64,000 nt of DNA, from positions 1 through 64,000 of the forward strand of contig NZ_CP067226.1 in NCBI RefSeq assembly GCF_016617715.1, in the 5' to 3' direction. The translations under genes and the position numbers were made by a program. Of the stretch, positions 49,988 through 59,473 are shown piece after piece (within the stretch, counting starts at the first letter, position 1; each line of letters begins with the position of its first letter). The notes below the pieces were generated by a model. It had not been told where the DNA came from and ran no database searches. It saw only the letters and a program-made list of their open reading frames with translations. This DNA comes from Paracoccus sp. MC1862 (lineage in GTDB: Bacteria; Pseudomonadota; Alphaproteobacteria; Rhodobacterales; Rhodobacteraceae).

Positions 49988-50036
49988 GTCCGAAAATACT
50001 GAAAGCAATCCTAGTCGGACGCACAACGGTGTCCGA
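49988..50036. promoter_or_regulatory. Candidate res site of the resolvase
   Basis: The hexamer GTCCGA occurs at 49988-49993 and 50031-50036, and inverted as TCGGAC at 50015-50020. The last two form TCGGAC-N10-GTCCGA. Paired, spaced half-sites just upstream of tnpR are the expected arrangement for resolvase binding and autoregulation. Confidence 0.5.
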
Positions 50037-50312
50037 AGCAGATGGCCTTCTACGGTATACCCATTGCGCCTTTCTCCGCGACACGTGCTTGACGCAACGT
50101 CGTGAAGAATTTCAGTAGCTTGCCGGCGCGGCCAAGGTTCTTCATCAACCCTCGATATACAGTCCAAGGCCTCCAAGCTGTTCGAACAACCGCCACAATC
50201 TGAGAAGCCGGCTTCCGGTGCCCCGAAGCTTGCAACCTCACGGATCACGGCTGCCGGAGGCACGAGCCCTGCCGACACGCCAGACTTTCCCGCAGCGATC
50301 CACAGCGAAGCT

Positions 50313-52553
50313 GTGGCGCAGCCCTCGCTGGACGCTGAACGGTCAGAAGGCTCGGTGCGCGATGCGTCGCGGGCTCTCTGGCACGCTGTCCGGCACAAAG
50401 GTGAGGTGACCGCTCGACACGCCTGGAGGTGGGTTGCCCATCGAGCACGGGTGCAGCTTGCAGCCACCGGATCCCATATTGCGATGCGAGCGCGCACGCT
50501 GGCGGATCGCGGGTTCTCCGCAGCTGCATCGAGGCTCGCGGTCAATAGAAGGTCAGCGGTTTCCGCCTCATCCCTCCAAACGCGATGGCACCGCATGCGA
50601 ACCGCGGGGGCGCGTGGCGTGCGGGTGATCCGTTTCGGCTGGCGGCTCACCCTCTGGTCGCTCGGTCTGCTCCTGGTCGGAGGGGGCGCCATGGCTTTCG
50701 CGATGTGGATGACCATGCGGGATCTGCCTCTGGCCGATGTCCTGCCGCCCTTGCCCGAGCCGACGATTGCCGTGCAGCTTGCGAATGGGGAAACGCTGAC
50801 TTCGCAGGGCGCCTATCGCGCCCCCTATGTCGCCCTGGACGAGATGCCCCCGCATCTGGGTGAGGCCGTGCTCGCCATCGAGGATCGGCGCTTCCTCGAG
50901 CATACCGGTGTCGATCTGCGCGCAATCGCACGCGCCCTGCTGCGCAACACCCGAGCAGGCGACGTCGTGCAGGGCGGCAGCACCATCTCCCAGCAGCTGG
51001 TGAAGGTCCTTTATCTGAAGCCGGAGCGCACCTATGCGCGGAAGCTTCAGGAGGCCGTTCTGGCAGGGATGCTGGAGCGGCAACTGGGCAAGGAGCGCAT
51101 CCTCGAGCTTTACCTCAATGCGGTCTACCTCGGTTCGGGCGCTCATGGGATGCCGGCAGCGGCCCATACCTATTTCGACAAGGACGTCGGCGAGCTGAGC
51201 CTGCCCGAGGCCGCCCTGCTTGCCGCATCGATCCAGCTGCCCTCGCAGGTGAACCCCCTTTCGAACCTGGCCGCGGCCCGGGAGCGGGCAACACTGGTCC
51301 TGAGGCTCATGGTGGAGCAGGGCCGCATCGACGCAGCTACGCGCGACCAGGCGGTGAAGGGTCTGGCGGCCCTTGAACCCAAACCGCTGCCCAGCCGTGC
51401 CGGCAGCTACTTTGCGGACTGGGTGCTCAAGGAACTGGAGACGCTCAAGGGACAATCCGGCGGGGGCCTGTCAGCCACGGCCAGCCTCAATCCGCGGCTC
51501 CAGGCCAGCGCCGAGCGGATCGTCCGTGAGGTCATGGCCGAACGCGGGGCGGCAGCGGGGGCCACACAAGCGGCCCTTGTAATCATGACCCCGGACGGGC
51601 GGGTGCGCGCCATGGTCGGGGGGCTCGACTACAAGGCCAGCCAGTTCAACCGTGCCGCCGATGCGAAGCGTCAGCCAGGCTCTACCTTCAAGCTGTTCGT
51701 CTACATGGCGGCGCTGGCCATGGGTGCCCAGCCGGACACCCGGATCTCGGACGACCCCATCACCATCGGCGACTGGAAGCCCGAGAACTTCGACCGAAGG
51801 AGCCATGGCACCGTCACGTTGCGCCAGGCCTTCGCCCATTCCTACAATCTCGCTACTGTCCGGCTGGCCCAGGAGGTCGGCATCGGGAAGGTGGCCGAAG
51901 TGGCACGAATGTTCGGGATCGAGGCCGAACTCCGGCCGACACCCTCGCTGGCACTGGGCACCTCGGAGGTGACCCTGCTCGACATGACCGAAGCCTTCGC
52001 CGGATTGCTCCGGGGCCGTGTCCCGGTCCGGGCCACCGGCATCGAGACGCTGCGGCTGAGCGAAAGCAGCGATGCCCTGAGCATCACCGCGATCAACGAG
52101 CGCGAGCAGATGAGCCTCAGCCGGACGCAGGGGTCCATGCTCGCGCTGTTGCGTGCGGCCGTCGAGGAGGGGACGGGACGTGCTGCCGCGATCGAGGGGC
52201 TCGATATCCTGGGCAAGACCGGAACGAGCCAGGACAGCCGCGATGCGTGGTTCATCGGCCTTGTGCGCGGGCGCGGACTCATCGTCGGCGTCTGGGTTGG
52301 AAATGACGACAACTCGCCCATGGACCGCGTCACCGGAGGCAGTCTTCCGGCAGAGATCTTCCGGCGGACCGTCACCGCAGCCCTGGAAGGTACACCTGCC
52401 CCGCAGGCCGCTCAGGTGCAGCGCACGGCACCAGACATGGCCGAACGCGCACAGTGCGATCTGCGCGCCTGTTCGGCGGCCTATCGGTCGTTTCGTGCGT
52501 CAGACTGTACCTTTCAGCCCTATTCCGGGCCGCGTCGGCTGTGCACGCGCTGA
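50313..52553 (+). CDS. Class A penicillin-binding protein (PBP1A-like), 5' end uncertain
   Basis: A bifunctional peptidoglycan synthase. A basic cytosolic region of about 105 residues leads to one membrane span (LTLWSLGLLLVGGGAMAFAM). The GT51 transglycosylase has AVLAIEDRRFLEHTGVD with the catalytic Glu, GGSTISQQLVKVLY and RKLQEAVLAGMLERQL. The transpeptidase has RQPGSTFKLFVY (SxxK), HSYNLATVRL (SxN) and LGKTGTSQDSRDAWF (KTG). A cysteine-rich tail (CDLRACSAAYRSFRASDCTF) closes it. GTG at 50313 has no SD, and coding-like sequence extends upstream to 50106 without a start codon (see findings). Confidence 0.85.
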   Translation: MAQPSLDAERSEGSVRDASRALWHAVRHKGEVTARHAWRWVAHRARVQLAATGSHIAMRARTLADRGFSAAASRLAVNRRSAVSASSLQTRWHRMRTAGARGVRVIRFGWRLTLWSLGLLLVGGGAMAFAMWMTMRDLPLADVLPPLPEPTIAVQLANGETLTSQGAYRAPYVALDEMPPHLGEAVLAIEDRRFLEHTGVDLRAIARALLRNTRAGDVVQGGSTISQQLVKVLYLKPERTYARKLQEAVLAGMLERQLGKERILELYLNAVYLGSGAHGMPAAAHTYFDKDVGELSLPEAALLAASIQLPSQVNPLSNLAAARERATLVLRLMVEQGRIDAATRDQAVKGLAALEPKPLPSRAGSYFADWVLKELETLKGQSGGGLSATASLNPRLQASAERIVREVMAERGAAAGATQAALVIMTPDGRVRAMVGGLDYKASQFNRAADAKRQPGSTFKLFVYMAALAMGAQPDTRISDDPITIGDWKPENFDRRSHGTVTLRQAFAHSYNLATVRLAQEVGIGKVAEVARMFGIEAELRPTPSLALGTSEVTLLDMTEAFAGLLRGRVPVRATGIETLRLSESSDALSITAINEREQMSLSRTQGSMLALLRAAVEEGTGRAAAIEGLDILGKTGTSQDSRDAWFIGLVRGRGLIVGVWVGNDDNSPMDRVTGGSLPAEIFRRTVTAALEGTPAPQAAQVQRTAPDMAERAQCDLRACSAAYRSFRASDCTFQPYSGPRRLCTR

Positions 52554-52694
52554 TACCGGAAGCCCTGACCACGCTTGACCGCAGTCGGCCCGATCAATCA
52601 GGACTCCTGGCCAGATCGCAGGAAAGCGCGGGGCCCTGGACCTACTTTTCCGAGACCTTCGGCCTCCACGTTCAGACCGGTGCTGGCGTTGAGA

Positions 52695-53381
52695 TCAGCG
52701 CACGAGCACCGCGCCCCTGGGCACCTTCACATTGCAGGACGTGGGGGGCGGCTGGTGGCCCGGTGGGCGGTCCGGATACCAGATCCGGCAGGAGCCGGGG
52801 GGCGGGCGGTGCCCCTTCGGGACCTTCAGTCCGGCTCGCTTGCCCTCTTTGCGGTCACGATCCTTCGCGCGACCTTCGCGTTGGTTTCTCTCTTCCTGGC
52901 GAGCCCCGACGTTTCGATCCAGGACTTGAGAAACCCCCGCCGCACGCGCGATGGATTGCAACAGCTCGTAGCTCTTGGGATCAAGTTCCGCGATCATGCC
53001 AGCGGGCTCAGCAGGGCGCGCGCTCGAGGACCGCGACACGTCCGAAGGGCCGCCCCCATCGGGCAACTTGGCCCCCTGCCCCTCCGCGAGATGGCTGAGA
53101 ACAGGTTCCTGCGGTTGCGCAGGGGACATCCTTGTTCCGGTATCCGGCTCGACGTCGACCGTCGTCACGGTGCCCGTAGGAGCCGGAAGCGGTGAAGGCT
53201 CCCCGCCGGCAACTTCGTCCTGCAATGGCGTTCCCGGCGGGCTGCAATCCATCAGTGCAGCCTCGAGGCTTCCCGCTTCCAGGGTGGTGCAGTCGGGCGA
53301 TTGCCAGGATCGTGCGTCCTGAGCCTCGGCCCAGGCTGCAAAGGCGAGCGTGGCAGTCCCACAGAGTATGGCCAGGCGCAT
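52695..53381 (-). CDS. Secreted proline-rich hypothetical protein
   Basis: A 228-residue exported protein with a signal peptide (MRLAILCGTATLAFAAWAEAQ, cleavage near 21). A low-complexity Pro/Ser/Gly middle, one helix (DPKSYELLQSIARAAGVSQV), a basic stretch (REGRAKDRDRKEGKRAG) and a C-terminal module PPPGSCRIWYPDRPPGHQPP ending in TSCNVKVPRGAVLVR follow. The C-x-IW-P-x-RPPG-x-QPPP-x-C pattern recurs in alphaproteobacterial envelope proteins, possibly with a disulfide. Start at 53381 follows GGAG. It converges with the PBP gene, which hints at a cell-wall link. No function is established. Confidence 0.7.
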   Translation of the reverse strand: MRLAILCGTATLAFAAWAEAQDARSWQSPDCTTLEAGSLEAALMDCSPPGTPLQDEVAGGEPSPLPAPTGTVTTVDVEPDTGTRMSPAQPQEPVLSHLAEGQGAKLPDGGGPSDVSRSSSARPAEPAGMIAELDPKSYELLQSIARAAGVSQVLDRNVGARQEERNQREGRAKDRDRKEGKRAGLKVPKGHRPPPGSCRIWYPDRPPGHQPPPTSCNVKVPRGAVLVR

Positions 53382-53656
53382 GAAGCGGTCTCCGGGAAAG
53401 CTCAGAACGAACACGACCTTGGAGCAGCAGTTCCCGAATAGCTGCGTGGGTCACGACCCTTTGAGGCCGAACCCATGCGGGGCAATTATCTTGGACGTTA
53501 ATGGGATCTTCCGGCCATCTCCTCACCCGGGTCCTATCAGTCGAAAGGCTGGTTCAGAGTCTGGACACCAGCAAGCTGCACTGTCCGGCTGGGGGCTGTA
53601 AGCGATCTAGCTGACGGCGGGCATCGGCGTGATGGCTACGTTGGCGCTTTTCCTGC

Positions 53657-54913
53657 TCAGGCGGAGTCGAGTCTGCGGGCAGCCAACCAGCTGCACAGCG
53701 CCATTGCCCCTGCAGTGGCGAGGCAGAGCGGCAGCCCGCCCAGCTGGAAGCTGACGCCCGACAGAAGCGTCCCGATCAGCCGCCCCGCGGCATTCGCCAT
53801 GTAGTAGAAGCCGACGTCCCGGGTGATCCGCTCGGCCGCCCCGAAGGCGAGGATCAGGTAGGAATGGACCGAGGAGTTCACCGCGAAGACGAAGCCGAAG
53901 AGCAGCAGGCCGAGGACCAGCGTGACCGTTAGCCAGGGCGCCGGGCCGCCCGCAACCAGTGCCACCGCCGCCAGGGCAAAGGGGATCGGCACCAGCAGGC
54001 CTGACCAGCGGATTGCCTTGGCCGTGGTCGCGGCCTCGGACTGGCGCTTGCCCCCGAGAATGCGCGGGGCCGCGGCCTGCACCGCGCCATAAAGGATGAT
54101 CCAGAGCGCCATGAAGCCGCCGACGAGGAAGAAGGCTGCGCGCCGGCCCTCGGGCGTGCCGTCCGACAGAACGGCCTGGAAATAGACCGGAATGCCGACC
54201 ACGAACCACACGTCGCGAGCGCCGAACAGGAACATCCGGGCCAGCGAGAGCCGGTTCACGCGGGGGTCTTTCGATCGCCAGCCGCTCCAGGCCTCGGAGG
54301 ATTTCATCCGGCCCGGCAGGCCGGGCGGCAGGAACAGGACCACCGCGATCAGGATCAGGGTCAATCCCGCTGCCATGCCCCAGACCGCGGCCTGGAACCC
54401 GGCCAGTGCCAGTAGCGCGGCGCCGAGAAAGAAGCCCAGCCCCTTCACGGCGTTCTTCGAGCCGGTCAGCGCCGCGACCCAGCGGAAGAGGCCGCCGTCT
54501 TCTGCCGGGGCGAGCAGCTTGACGGCCGATTTCGAAGACATCTTGGCCAGATCCTTGGCCACCCCCGACACCCCCTGCACCGCCATCACGAAGGCGACCG
54601 AGGCGGGGATGCTCCAGGCCGGATCAAGCTGGCCCAGTGCCACCAGCGCCCCGACCTGCAGCACAAGTCCGCCATAAAGGGTGGCGGCCAGCCCGAACCG
54701 GGCCGCCAACCATCCGGCCCCGAGATTGGTGACGATCCCCGCCACCTCGTAGAGCAGGAACAGCCAGGCCAGTTGCACCGGCGTGAAGCCAAGCGTGTTG
54801 AAATGCAGCAGCACCAGCATCCTGAGCGCGCCGTCCGACAGCATGAACGCCCAGTAGGCGGCGGTCACCGCGGCATAGGCACGCAGCGGGTTGGCGGCGG
54901 CAAGGGTGTTCAC
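53657..54913 (-). CDS. arsJ: Organoarsenical efflux MFS permease ArsJ
   Basis: A 418-residue, 12-span MFS protein. The N-terminal [20 protein letters not shown] and the core [17 protein letters not shown] and [15 protein letters not shown] segments are typical of ArsJ. ArsJ exports 1-arseno-3-phosphoglycerate made by the partner GAPDH. GTG at 54913 overlaps the GAPDH stop (GTGA), giving tight coupling. It is the last gene of the arsenic operon; no terminator was clear downstream. Confidence 0.85.
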   Translation of the reverse strand: MNTLAAANPLRAYAAVTAAYWAFMLSDGALRMLVLLHFNTLGFTPVQLAWLFLLYEVAGIVTNLGAGWLAARFGLAATLYGGLVLQVGALVALGQLDPAWSIPASVAFVMAVQGVSGVAKDLAKMSSKSAVKLLAPAEDGGLFRWVAALTGSKNAVKGLGFFLGAALLALAGFQAAVWGMAAGLTLILIAVVLFLPPGLPGRMKSSEAWSGWRSKDPRVNRLSLARMFLFGARDVWFVVGIPVYFQAVLSDGTPEGRRAAFFLVGGFMALWIILYGAVQAAAPRILGGKRQSEAATTAKAIRWSGLLVPIPFALAAVALVAGGPAPWLTVTLVLGLLLFGFVFAVNSSVHSYLILAFGAAERITRDVGFYYMANAAGRLIGTLLSGVSFQLGGLPLCLATAGAMALCSWLAARRLDSA

Positions 54914-55932
54914 AATGTGGCCTTCACGCTCTGCGCGACCATGCGCGCGATGTCGCCAAGACGGCAGGCGTAACCCCATTCGTTGTCATACCAGGCGTAG
55001 ATCTTCACCTGGGTGCCGTTCACCACCATGGTCGAGGGGCCGTCCACGATCGCCGAGCGGGGATCGTTGGTGAAGTCCGACGAGACCAGCGGCCGCGCCT
55101 CATAGCCGAGGATGCCCTTCAGCGGGCCCTCGGCGGCGGCCCGGAACAGGGCATTGACCTCCTCGGCCGTGGTCGGACGCTCGACCTCGAAGACGCAGTC
55201 GGTCAGCGAGGCGTTGAGCAGCGGCACCCGCACGGCGTGGCCATTCAGCCTGCCTTTGAGTTCCGGATAGATCAGCGTGATCGCCGTGGCGCTGCCCGTC
55301 GTGGTCGGGATCAGGTTCAGCAGCGCCGAGCGGGCCCGGCGCATGTCCCTGGCCGGGCGATCCACGATTGTCTGGGTGTTCGTCACGTCATGGATGGTGG
55401 TGATCGAGCCGTGGCGGATGCCGATGGCCTCGTGGATCACCTTGACCACCGGGGCGAGGCAGTTCGTCGTGCAGGAGGCCGCGGTGATGAGGTCATGCAC
55501 GGCCGGATCGTAGAGGTCATGGTTCACCCCATAGACGAGGTTCAGCGCGCCGCCATCCTTGACGGGGGCACTGACCACGACCTTCTTCACCCCGGCCGCG
55601 TAGTAGGGCGCGACCCTGGCCGCGGTCTTGAAGACCCCAGTGCAGTCGATCACCAAATCGACGCCCAGGTCCCCCAGCGGCAGGGCCTCGATGGTCTTCT
55701 CATGGGTCAGGCGAATGTGGGTCCCGTTGAGCACCAGGGCGTCGTTCTCATGGGAAACAGGGGTGCGCCAGCGGCCATGAACGCTGTCGAACTCCATTAG
55801 TAGGGCGTGCTGTTCGGCGTCGCCGGCGGGGTCGTTCAGCAGTACGATCTCGCCACCTGCGCCACTGTCGATCAGGTCCCGCAGGACGAGCTTTCCGATC
55901 CGGCCCAAGCCGTTCAGGGCAATCCGGGTCAT
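54910..55932 (-). CDS. Glyceraldehyde-3-phosphate dehydrogenase of the ars operon
   Basis: A 340-residue GAPDH-type enzyme. NAD motif [17 protein letters not shown], catalytic Cys in [20 protein letters not shown], His in [18 protein letters not shown], and C-terminal [17 protein letters not shown]. Paired with arsJ it should use arsenate in place of phosphate to form 1-arseno-3-phosphoglycerate for export, a detoxification that needs no reduction. It lies 4 nt after the arsR-arsC gene and overlaps arsJ by 4 nt. Core glycolytic function is less likely in this context. Confidence 0.85.
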   Translation of the reverse strand: MTRIALNGLGRIGKLVLRDLIDSGAGGEIVLLNDPAGDAEQHALLMEFDSVHGRWRTPVSHENDALVLNGTHIRLTHEKTIEALPLGDLGVDLVIDCTGVFKTAARVAPYYAAGVKKVVVSAPVKDGGALNLVYGVNHDLYDPAVHDLITAASCTTNCLAPVVKVIHEAIGIRHGSITTIHDVTNTQTIVDRPARDMRRARSALLNLIPTTTGSATAITLIYPELKGRLNGHAVRVPLLNASLTDCVFEVERPTTAEEVNALFRAAAEGPLKGILGYEARPLVSSDFTNDPRSAIVDGPSTMVVNGTQVKIYAWYDNEWGYACRLGDIARMVAQSVKATL

Positions 55933-55936
55933 CCGC

Positions 55937-56785
55937 TCAACCCTCCACGTGGTTCAGGGTGTCCGAGCCGATCTGATCCACACGCGTCTGCAGTGCGAGC
56001 CGGTCCAGCGAGGCGATGGGCAGTTCCACGAAAGCCTCGATCCGGCGGCACAGCGCGCCATAGGTCCGGGAAAAGGCAAGCGCCTTCTCGGCATTCGTGC
56101 CGGTCGCCTTCACCGGATCAGGCAGGCCCCAGTGACCGGTGATCGGCTGCCCCGGCCAAGGCGGGCATTCCTCGGCCGCCGCGGTGTCGCAAACGGTGAA
56201 GACGAAATCCATCACCGGAGCGCCGGGCTCCTGAAACTCGGAAATATGCTTTGATCGCAGCCGCGAGATGTCGTGACCGTTGCGGGTCAGCACCTCCAAG
56301 GCGAAGGGATTGAGCTGGCTTCCCGGCCGCGTTCCGGCCGAACAGGCGTTAAACCTGCTCTTGCCGAGATCGCGCAAGAGCGCCTCGGCAAAGATCGAGC
56401 GGGCGGAGTTGCCCGAACAGATGAACAACACGTTGTAGCCGGTATCGCGCATGGGCGGGGTCTCCTTGCGGGCAGGAAGAAGCGGCGGCATGAGGTCCGG
56501 CCGGGCGCGCCCCACGTGGAGGGCCAGGTAGCCGATCAGCCCCTCGGTCGCGTCGAGATCCACATAATAGAACAGCGATCGTCCTTGCCGCTCGACCTGC
56601 ACCAGCCCCGAGGCCACAAGGTCAGAGAGATGGTGAGAGAGCGTGTTCGGCTTCAGCTTCAGTGCCTGCGCGATCTCGGTCGGACGCACGCCGCGCGGGG
56701 CGAAGCGCATCAGCAGCCGAAAGACGGCTAGGCGCCCGGGATGGCCGAGGGTAGAAAAGGCGAGCGTGGCGCGATTAGATTCCAT
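55937..56785 (-). CDS. arsC: ArsR-ArsC fusion: regulator plus low-MW-phosphatase-type arsenate reductase
   Basis: A 282-residue fusion. Residues 1-100 are an ArsR winged helix ([59 protein letters not shown]). Residues 115-270 are an LMW-PTP-like arsenate reductase with the P-loop [19 protein letters not shown] (Cys then Arg), [13 protein letters not shown] with further cysteines, and [12 protein letters not shown] containing the DP acid. The ArsR part contains no cysteine. It is the first gene of the operon. The ATG lies immediately at the predicted transcription start (see promoter), so translation may be leaderless. Confidence 0.85.
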   Translation of the reverse strand: MESNRATLAFSTLGHPGRLAVFRLLMRFAPRGVRPTEIAQALKLKPNTLSHHLSDLVASGLVQVERQGRSLFYYVDLDATEGLIGYLALHVGRARPDLMPPLLPARKETPPMRDTGYNVLFICSGNSARSIFAEALLRDLGKSRFNACSAGTRPGSQLNPFALEVLTRNGHDISRLRSKHISEFQEPGAPVMDFVFTVCDTAAAEECPPWPGQPITGHWGLPDPVKATGTNAEKALAFSRTYGALCRRIEAFVELPIASLDRLALQTRVDQIGSDTLNHVEG

Positions 56786-56786
56786 T

Positions 56787-56820
56787 ATTCCTATATCTAG
56801 GAATCATAATTCTCTGTCCA
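56787..56820 (-). promoter_or_regulatory. ars promoter and ArsR operator
   Basis: Minus strand TGGACA (56820-56815), 17 nt, GATATA (56797-56792). The -10 lies inside a perfect inverted repeat ATTCCTA-TATC-TAGGAAT (56787-56804), the kind of palindrome ArsR proteins bind. The predicted start coincides with the A of the arsR-arsC ATG at 56785. Confidence 0.6.
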
Positions 56821-56962
56821 GTGTTTTCCTGTTATTCGTTGGCGATAATCCTGTTGATTTCCACCCGGAACTGACCCGGGTAGGGGCGTAATTTCCACTG
56901 AGAACTGACCCATGTGAACCTTCCCCAAAGCGGAGCGCGGCGGGGGTAATGGAGTGATCCAC

Positions 56963-58503
56963 ATGGGACTTTTGAACATCATCCGACGCATGGCGTTGCG
57001 GGAGAAGCTGCCGATCCGGGAGATCGCACGGCGGACCGGCCTGTCGCGCAACACCATCAGGAAGTATCTGAGCGCTGGGACCATCGAGCCGAGGTTCGCG
57101 ACGCCTGATCGGCCGAGCAAGCTCGATCCGTTTTCCGAGAAGCTGGCGGCGTGGCTGAAGACGGAAGCCGGCAAGTCACGCAAGCAGCGCCGGACGCTGA
57201 AGCAACTCCATGCCGACCTCGTGGCGCTCGGCTTCACCGGCTCCTACGGCCGGGTCGCGGCCTTGTCGCGGCCTTCGCCCGGCAATGGCGGATGGACCGG
57301 CAGCGCGAGCAGCAGACGACGGGCCGCGGCACCTTCGTCCCCTTGGTCTTTCGTCCGGGCGAGGCGTTCCAGTTCGATTGGAGCGAGGACTACGCGGTTC
57401 TGGGCGGGGAGCGCACGAAGCTTCAGGTCGCCCACATCAAGCTGGCACACAGCCGGGCCTTCCTGGTTCGGGCCTATCTGCTGCAAACCCACGAGATGCT
57501 GTTCGATGCCCATTGGCACGGGTTCCGCGTCTTTGGCGGCGTGCCGGGTCGCGGCATCTACGATAACATGAAGACAGCGGTTGACCGCGTTGGCCGCGGC
57601 AAGGAACGGCAGGTCAACATCCGCTTCCTCGCCATGACCAACCACTATGTCTTCGAGCCGGAGTTCTGCAATCCTGCCGCGGGATGGGAGAAGGGACAGG
57701 TCGAGAAGAACGTTCAGGATGCCCGGCCTCGTTTGTGGCAGCCGATGCCGAACTTTCCTGACCTGGCGGCGCTGAACGCCTGGCTGGAACGGCGCTGCCT
57801 GGAGTTGTGGCGCGAGATCCCGCACGGGGTTCTGCCCGGAACCGTCGCCGACGCCTGGGCCGAAGAACAGGCCGCGCTGATGCCGCTGCCGCCTGCCTTC
57901 GACGGCTTCGTCGAGCGGAGCAAGCGTGTCTCACCCACCTGCCTGATCAGCTTCGAGCGCAACCGCTACAGCGTGCCGGCGTCCTTTGCCAACCGTCCTG
58001 TCAGCCTCAGGGTCTACCCGGATCGGCTGGTGGTTGCCGCCGAGGGACAGATCCTGTGCGAACATGGGCGGGTGATCCAGCGGTCCCATCACCTGCCGCC
58101 TCGCACGATCTATGACTGGCGGCATTATCTGGCCGTCATCCAGCGCAAGCCGGGTGCCCTCAGGAACGGTGCGCCCTTCGCGGAACTGCCCGCGGCCTTC
58201 CGACAGTTGCAGGACCAGATGCTGCGACGACCCGGTGGCGATCGCGAGATGGTCGATATCCTGGCGCTGGTCCTGCAGCATGATGAACAGGCTGTGCTGG
58301 TTGCTGTGGAAATGGCCCTGGCCGAAGGCGTCGCGACCAAGACCCATGTGTTGAATCTCCTGCACAGGCTGATCGATGGCAAGACGACCGGCGGCCCGAA
58401 CATCGACACACCGGAGGCGCTGATCCTGCGCCATGAGCCGAAGGCCAATGTCGAACGCTATGACGACCTGCGGGCGCAGATCGGAGACCGCCATGCGTCA
58501 TGA
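56963..58503 (+). pseudogene. istA: istA transposase, broken by an 11-bp tandem duplication
   Basis: The N-terminal helix-turn-helix (REIARRTGLSRNTIRKYLSA) and linker are in one frame up to SYGRVA. GTCGCGGCCTT then occurs twice in tandem (57254-57264 and 57265-57275), shifting the frame. The rest continues in the other frame: FARQWRMDRQREQQTT, FQFDWSEDYAVLGGERTKLQ (first Asp), IYDNMKTAVDRVG (second Asp) and GWEKGQVEKNVQDARPRLWQ (the Glu). Removing one 11-bp copy gives a 509-residue protein of normal length. The last 11 nt overlap istB. Confidence 0.85.
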
Positions 58504-59287
58504 TCCCGCCAGCGGCGCCATCGTCATCATGCTCCGCAGCCTGAAGATGCACGGCATGGCCCAGGCCGTCACCGACCTGATCGAACAGGGGGCGCCGGCA
58601 TTCGAGACAGCCGTGCCGATCCTGTCCCAGCTGCTGAAGGCCGAACTGGCGGAACGCGAAGTGCGCTCCATTGCCTATCACATGAAGGCCGCGCGCTTCC
58701 CGGCCTACAAGGATCTCTCGGGCTTCGACTTCGCTGCCAGCGAGATCAACGAGGTCACGGTGCGCCAGCTCCACCGCTGCGAGTTCATCGACGGCGCGCA
58801 GAATGTCGTGCTGATCGGCGGGCCGGGCACCGGCAAGACCCATGTCGCAACCGCCCTGGGCATCCAGGCCATCGAACACCACCGCCGGAAGGTCCGCTTC
58901 TTCTCCACCATCGAACTCGTCAATGCCCTCGAGCAGGAGAAAACCAAGGGCAAGGCGGGCCAGATCGCGGAGGGATTGACCCGGCTCGATCTCGTGATCC
59001 TGGACGAACTGGGCTACTTGCCGTTCAGCGCTTCAGGCGGTGCGCTGCTCTTCCACCTTCTGAGCAAGCTCTATGAGCGCACCAGCGTTGTCATCACCAC
59101 CAACCTGAGCTTCAGCGAATGGGCCACCGTCTTCGGCGATGCCAAAATGACCACCGCGCTGCTCGATCGCCTCACCCACCGCTGCCACATCCTGGAGACC
59201 GGAAACGACAGCTTCCGCTTCAAGGCAAGCTCAGCCGCAGCAGCCAGGAAAACCAAGGAGGCCGGCCATGCCTTGACCCAAGCCTAA
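58493..59287 (+). CDS. istB: IS21 helper ATPase IstB
   Basis: A 264-residue AAA+ ATPase that assists IstA in target choice. Walker A is [20 protein letters not shown], Walker [21 protein letters not shown], sensor [20 protein letters not shown], and arginine-finger region [23 protein letters not shown] at 58493 overlaps the istA 3' end by 11 nt, normal for IS21. The protein looks complete although its partner istA is not. Confidence 0.9.
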   Translation: MRHDPASGAIVIMLRSLKMHGMAQAVTDLIEQGAPAFETAVPILSQLLKAELAEREVRSIAYHMKAARFPAYKDLSGFDFAASEINEVTVRQLHRCEFIDGAQNVVLIGGPGTGKTHVATALGIQAIEHHRRKVRFFSTIELVNALEQEKTKGKAGQIAEGLTRLDLVILDELGYLPFSASGGALLFHLLSKLYERTSVVITTNLSFSEWATVFGDAKMTTALLDRLTHRCHILETGNDSFRFKASSAAAARKTKEAGHALTQA

Positions 59288-59435
59288 CCCACGAAACATA
59301 ACCTGAGGGTGGGTCAGTTCTCGATGGAAAACCCGGGTCAGTTCCGAGTGGAAATCAACATCTCAGCGACAAAGAAGGTCCGCATCACCCGGCGTCCAGC
59401 GCGTCGAGGCACCGACGCGCCCTGTCTGTCTGAGC

Positions 59436-59462
59436 GGAAAGGAAGGGCGGCCGGTGCCGCCC
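59436..59462 (-). terminator. Terminator of glpQ
   Basis: Minus strand GGGCGGC-ACCG-GCCGCCC followed by TTCCTTTCC, 12 nt beyond the glpQ stop. The pyrimidine tract is imperfect. Confidence 0.5.
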
Positions 59463-59473
59463 CCCAAAGAGCC

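Larger units (their letters stand above)
56852..59360 (+). mobile_element. IS21-family insertion sequence
   Basis: A 2509-bp element with terminal repeats TGTTGATTTCCAC(C/T)CGG and a related inner GAACTGACCC motif at both ends. It carries istA (frameshifted) and istB (intact). Its left end lies 32 bp upstream of the ars -35 box and its right end just past the glpQ terminator. Flanks show no obvious short target duplication. An end relic of a close relative is at 18208-18381. Confidence 0.85.

Noticed and set aside
56852..59360. Target-site duplication for the IS21 element
   Set aside because: Bases next to the two ends do not match, so a duplication could not be claimed.
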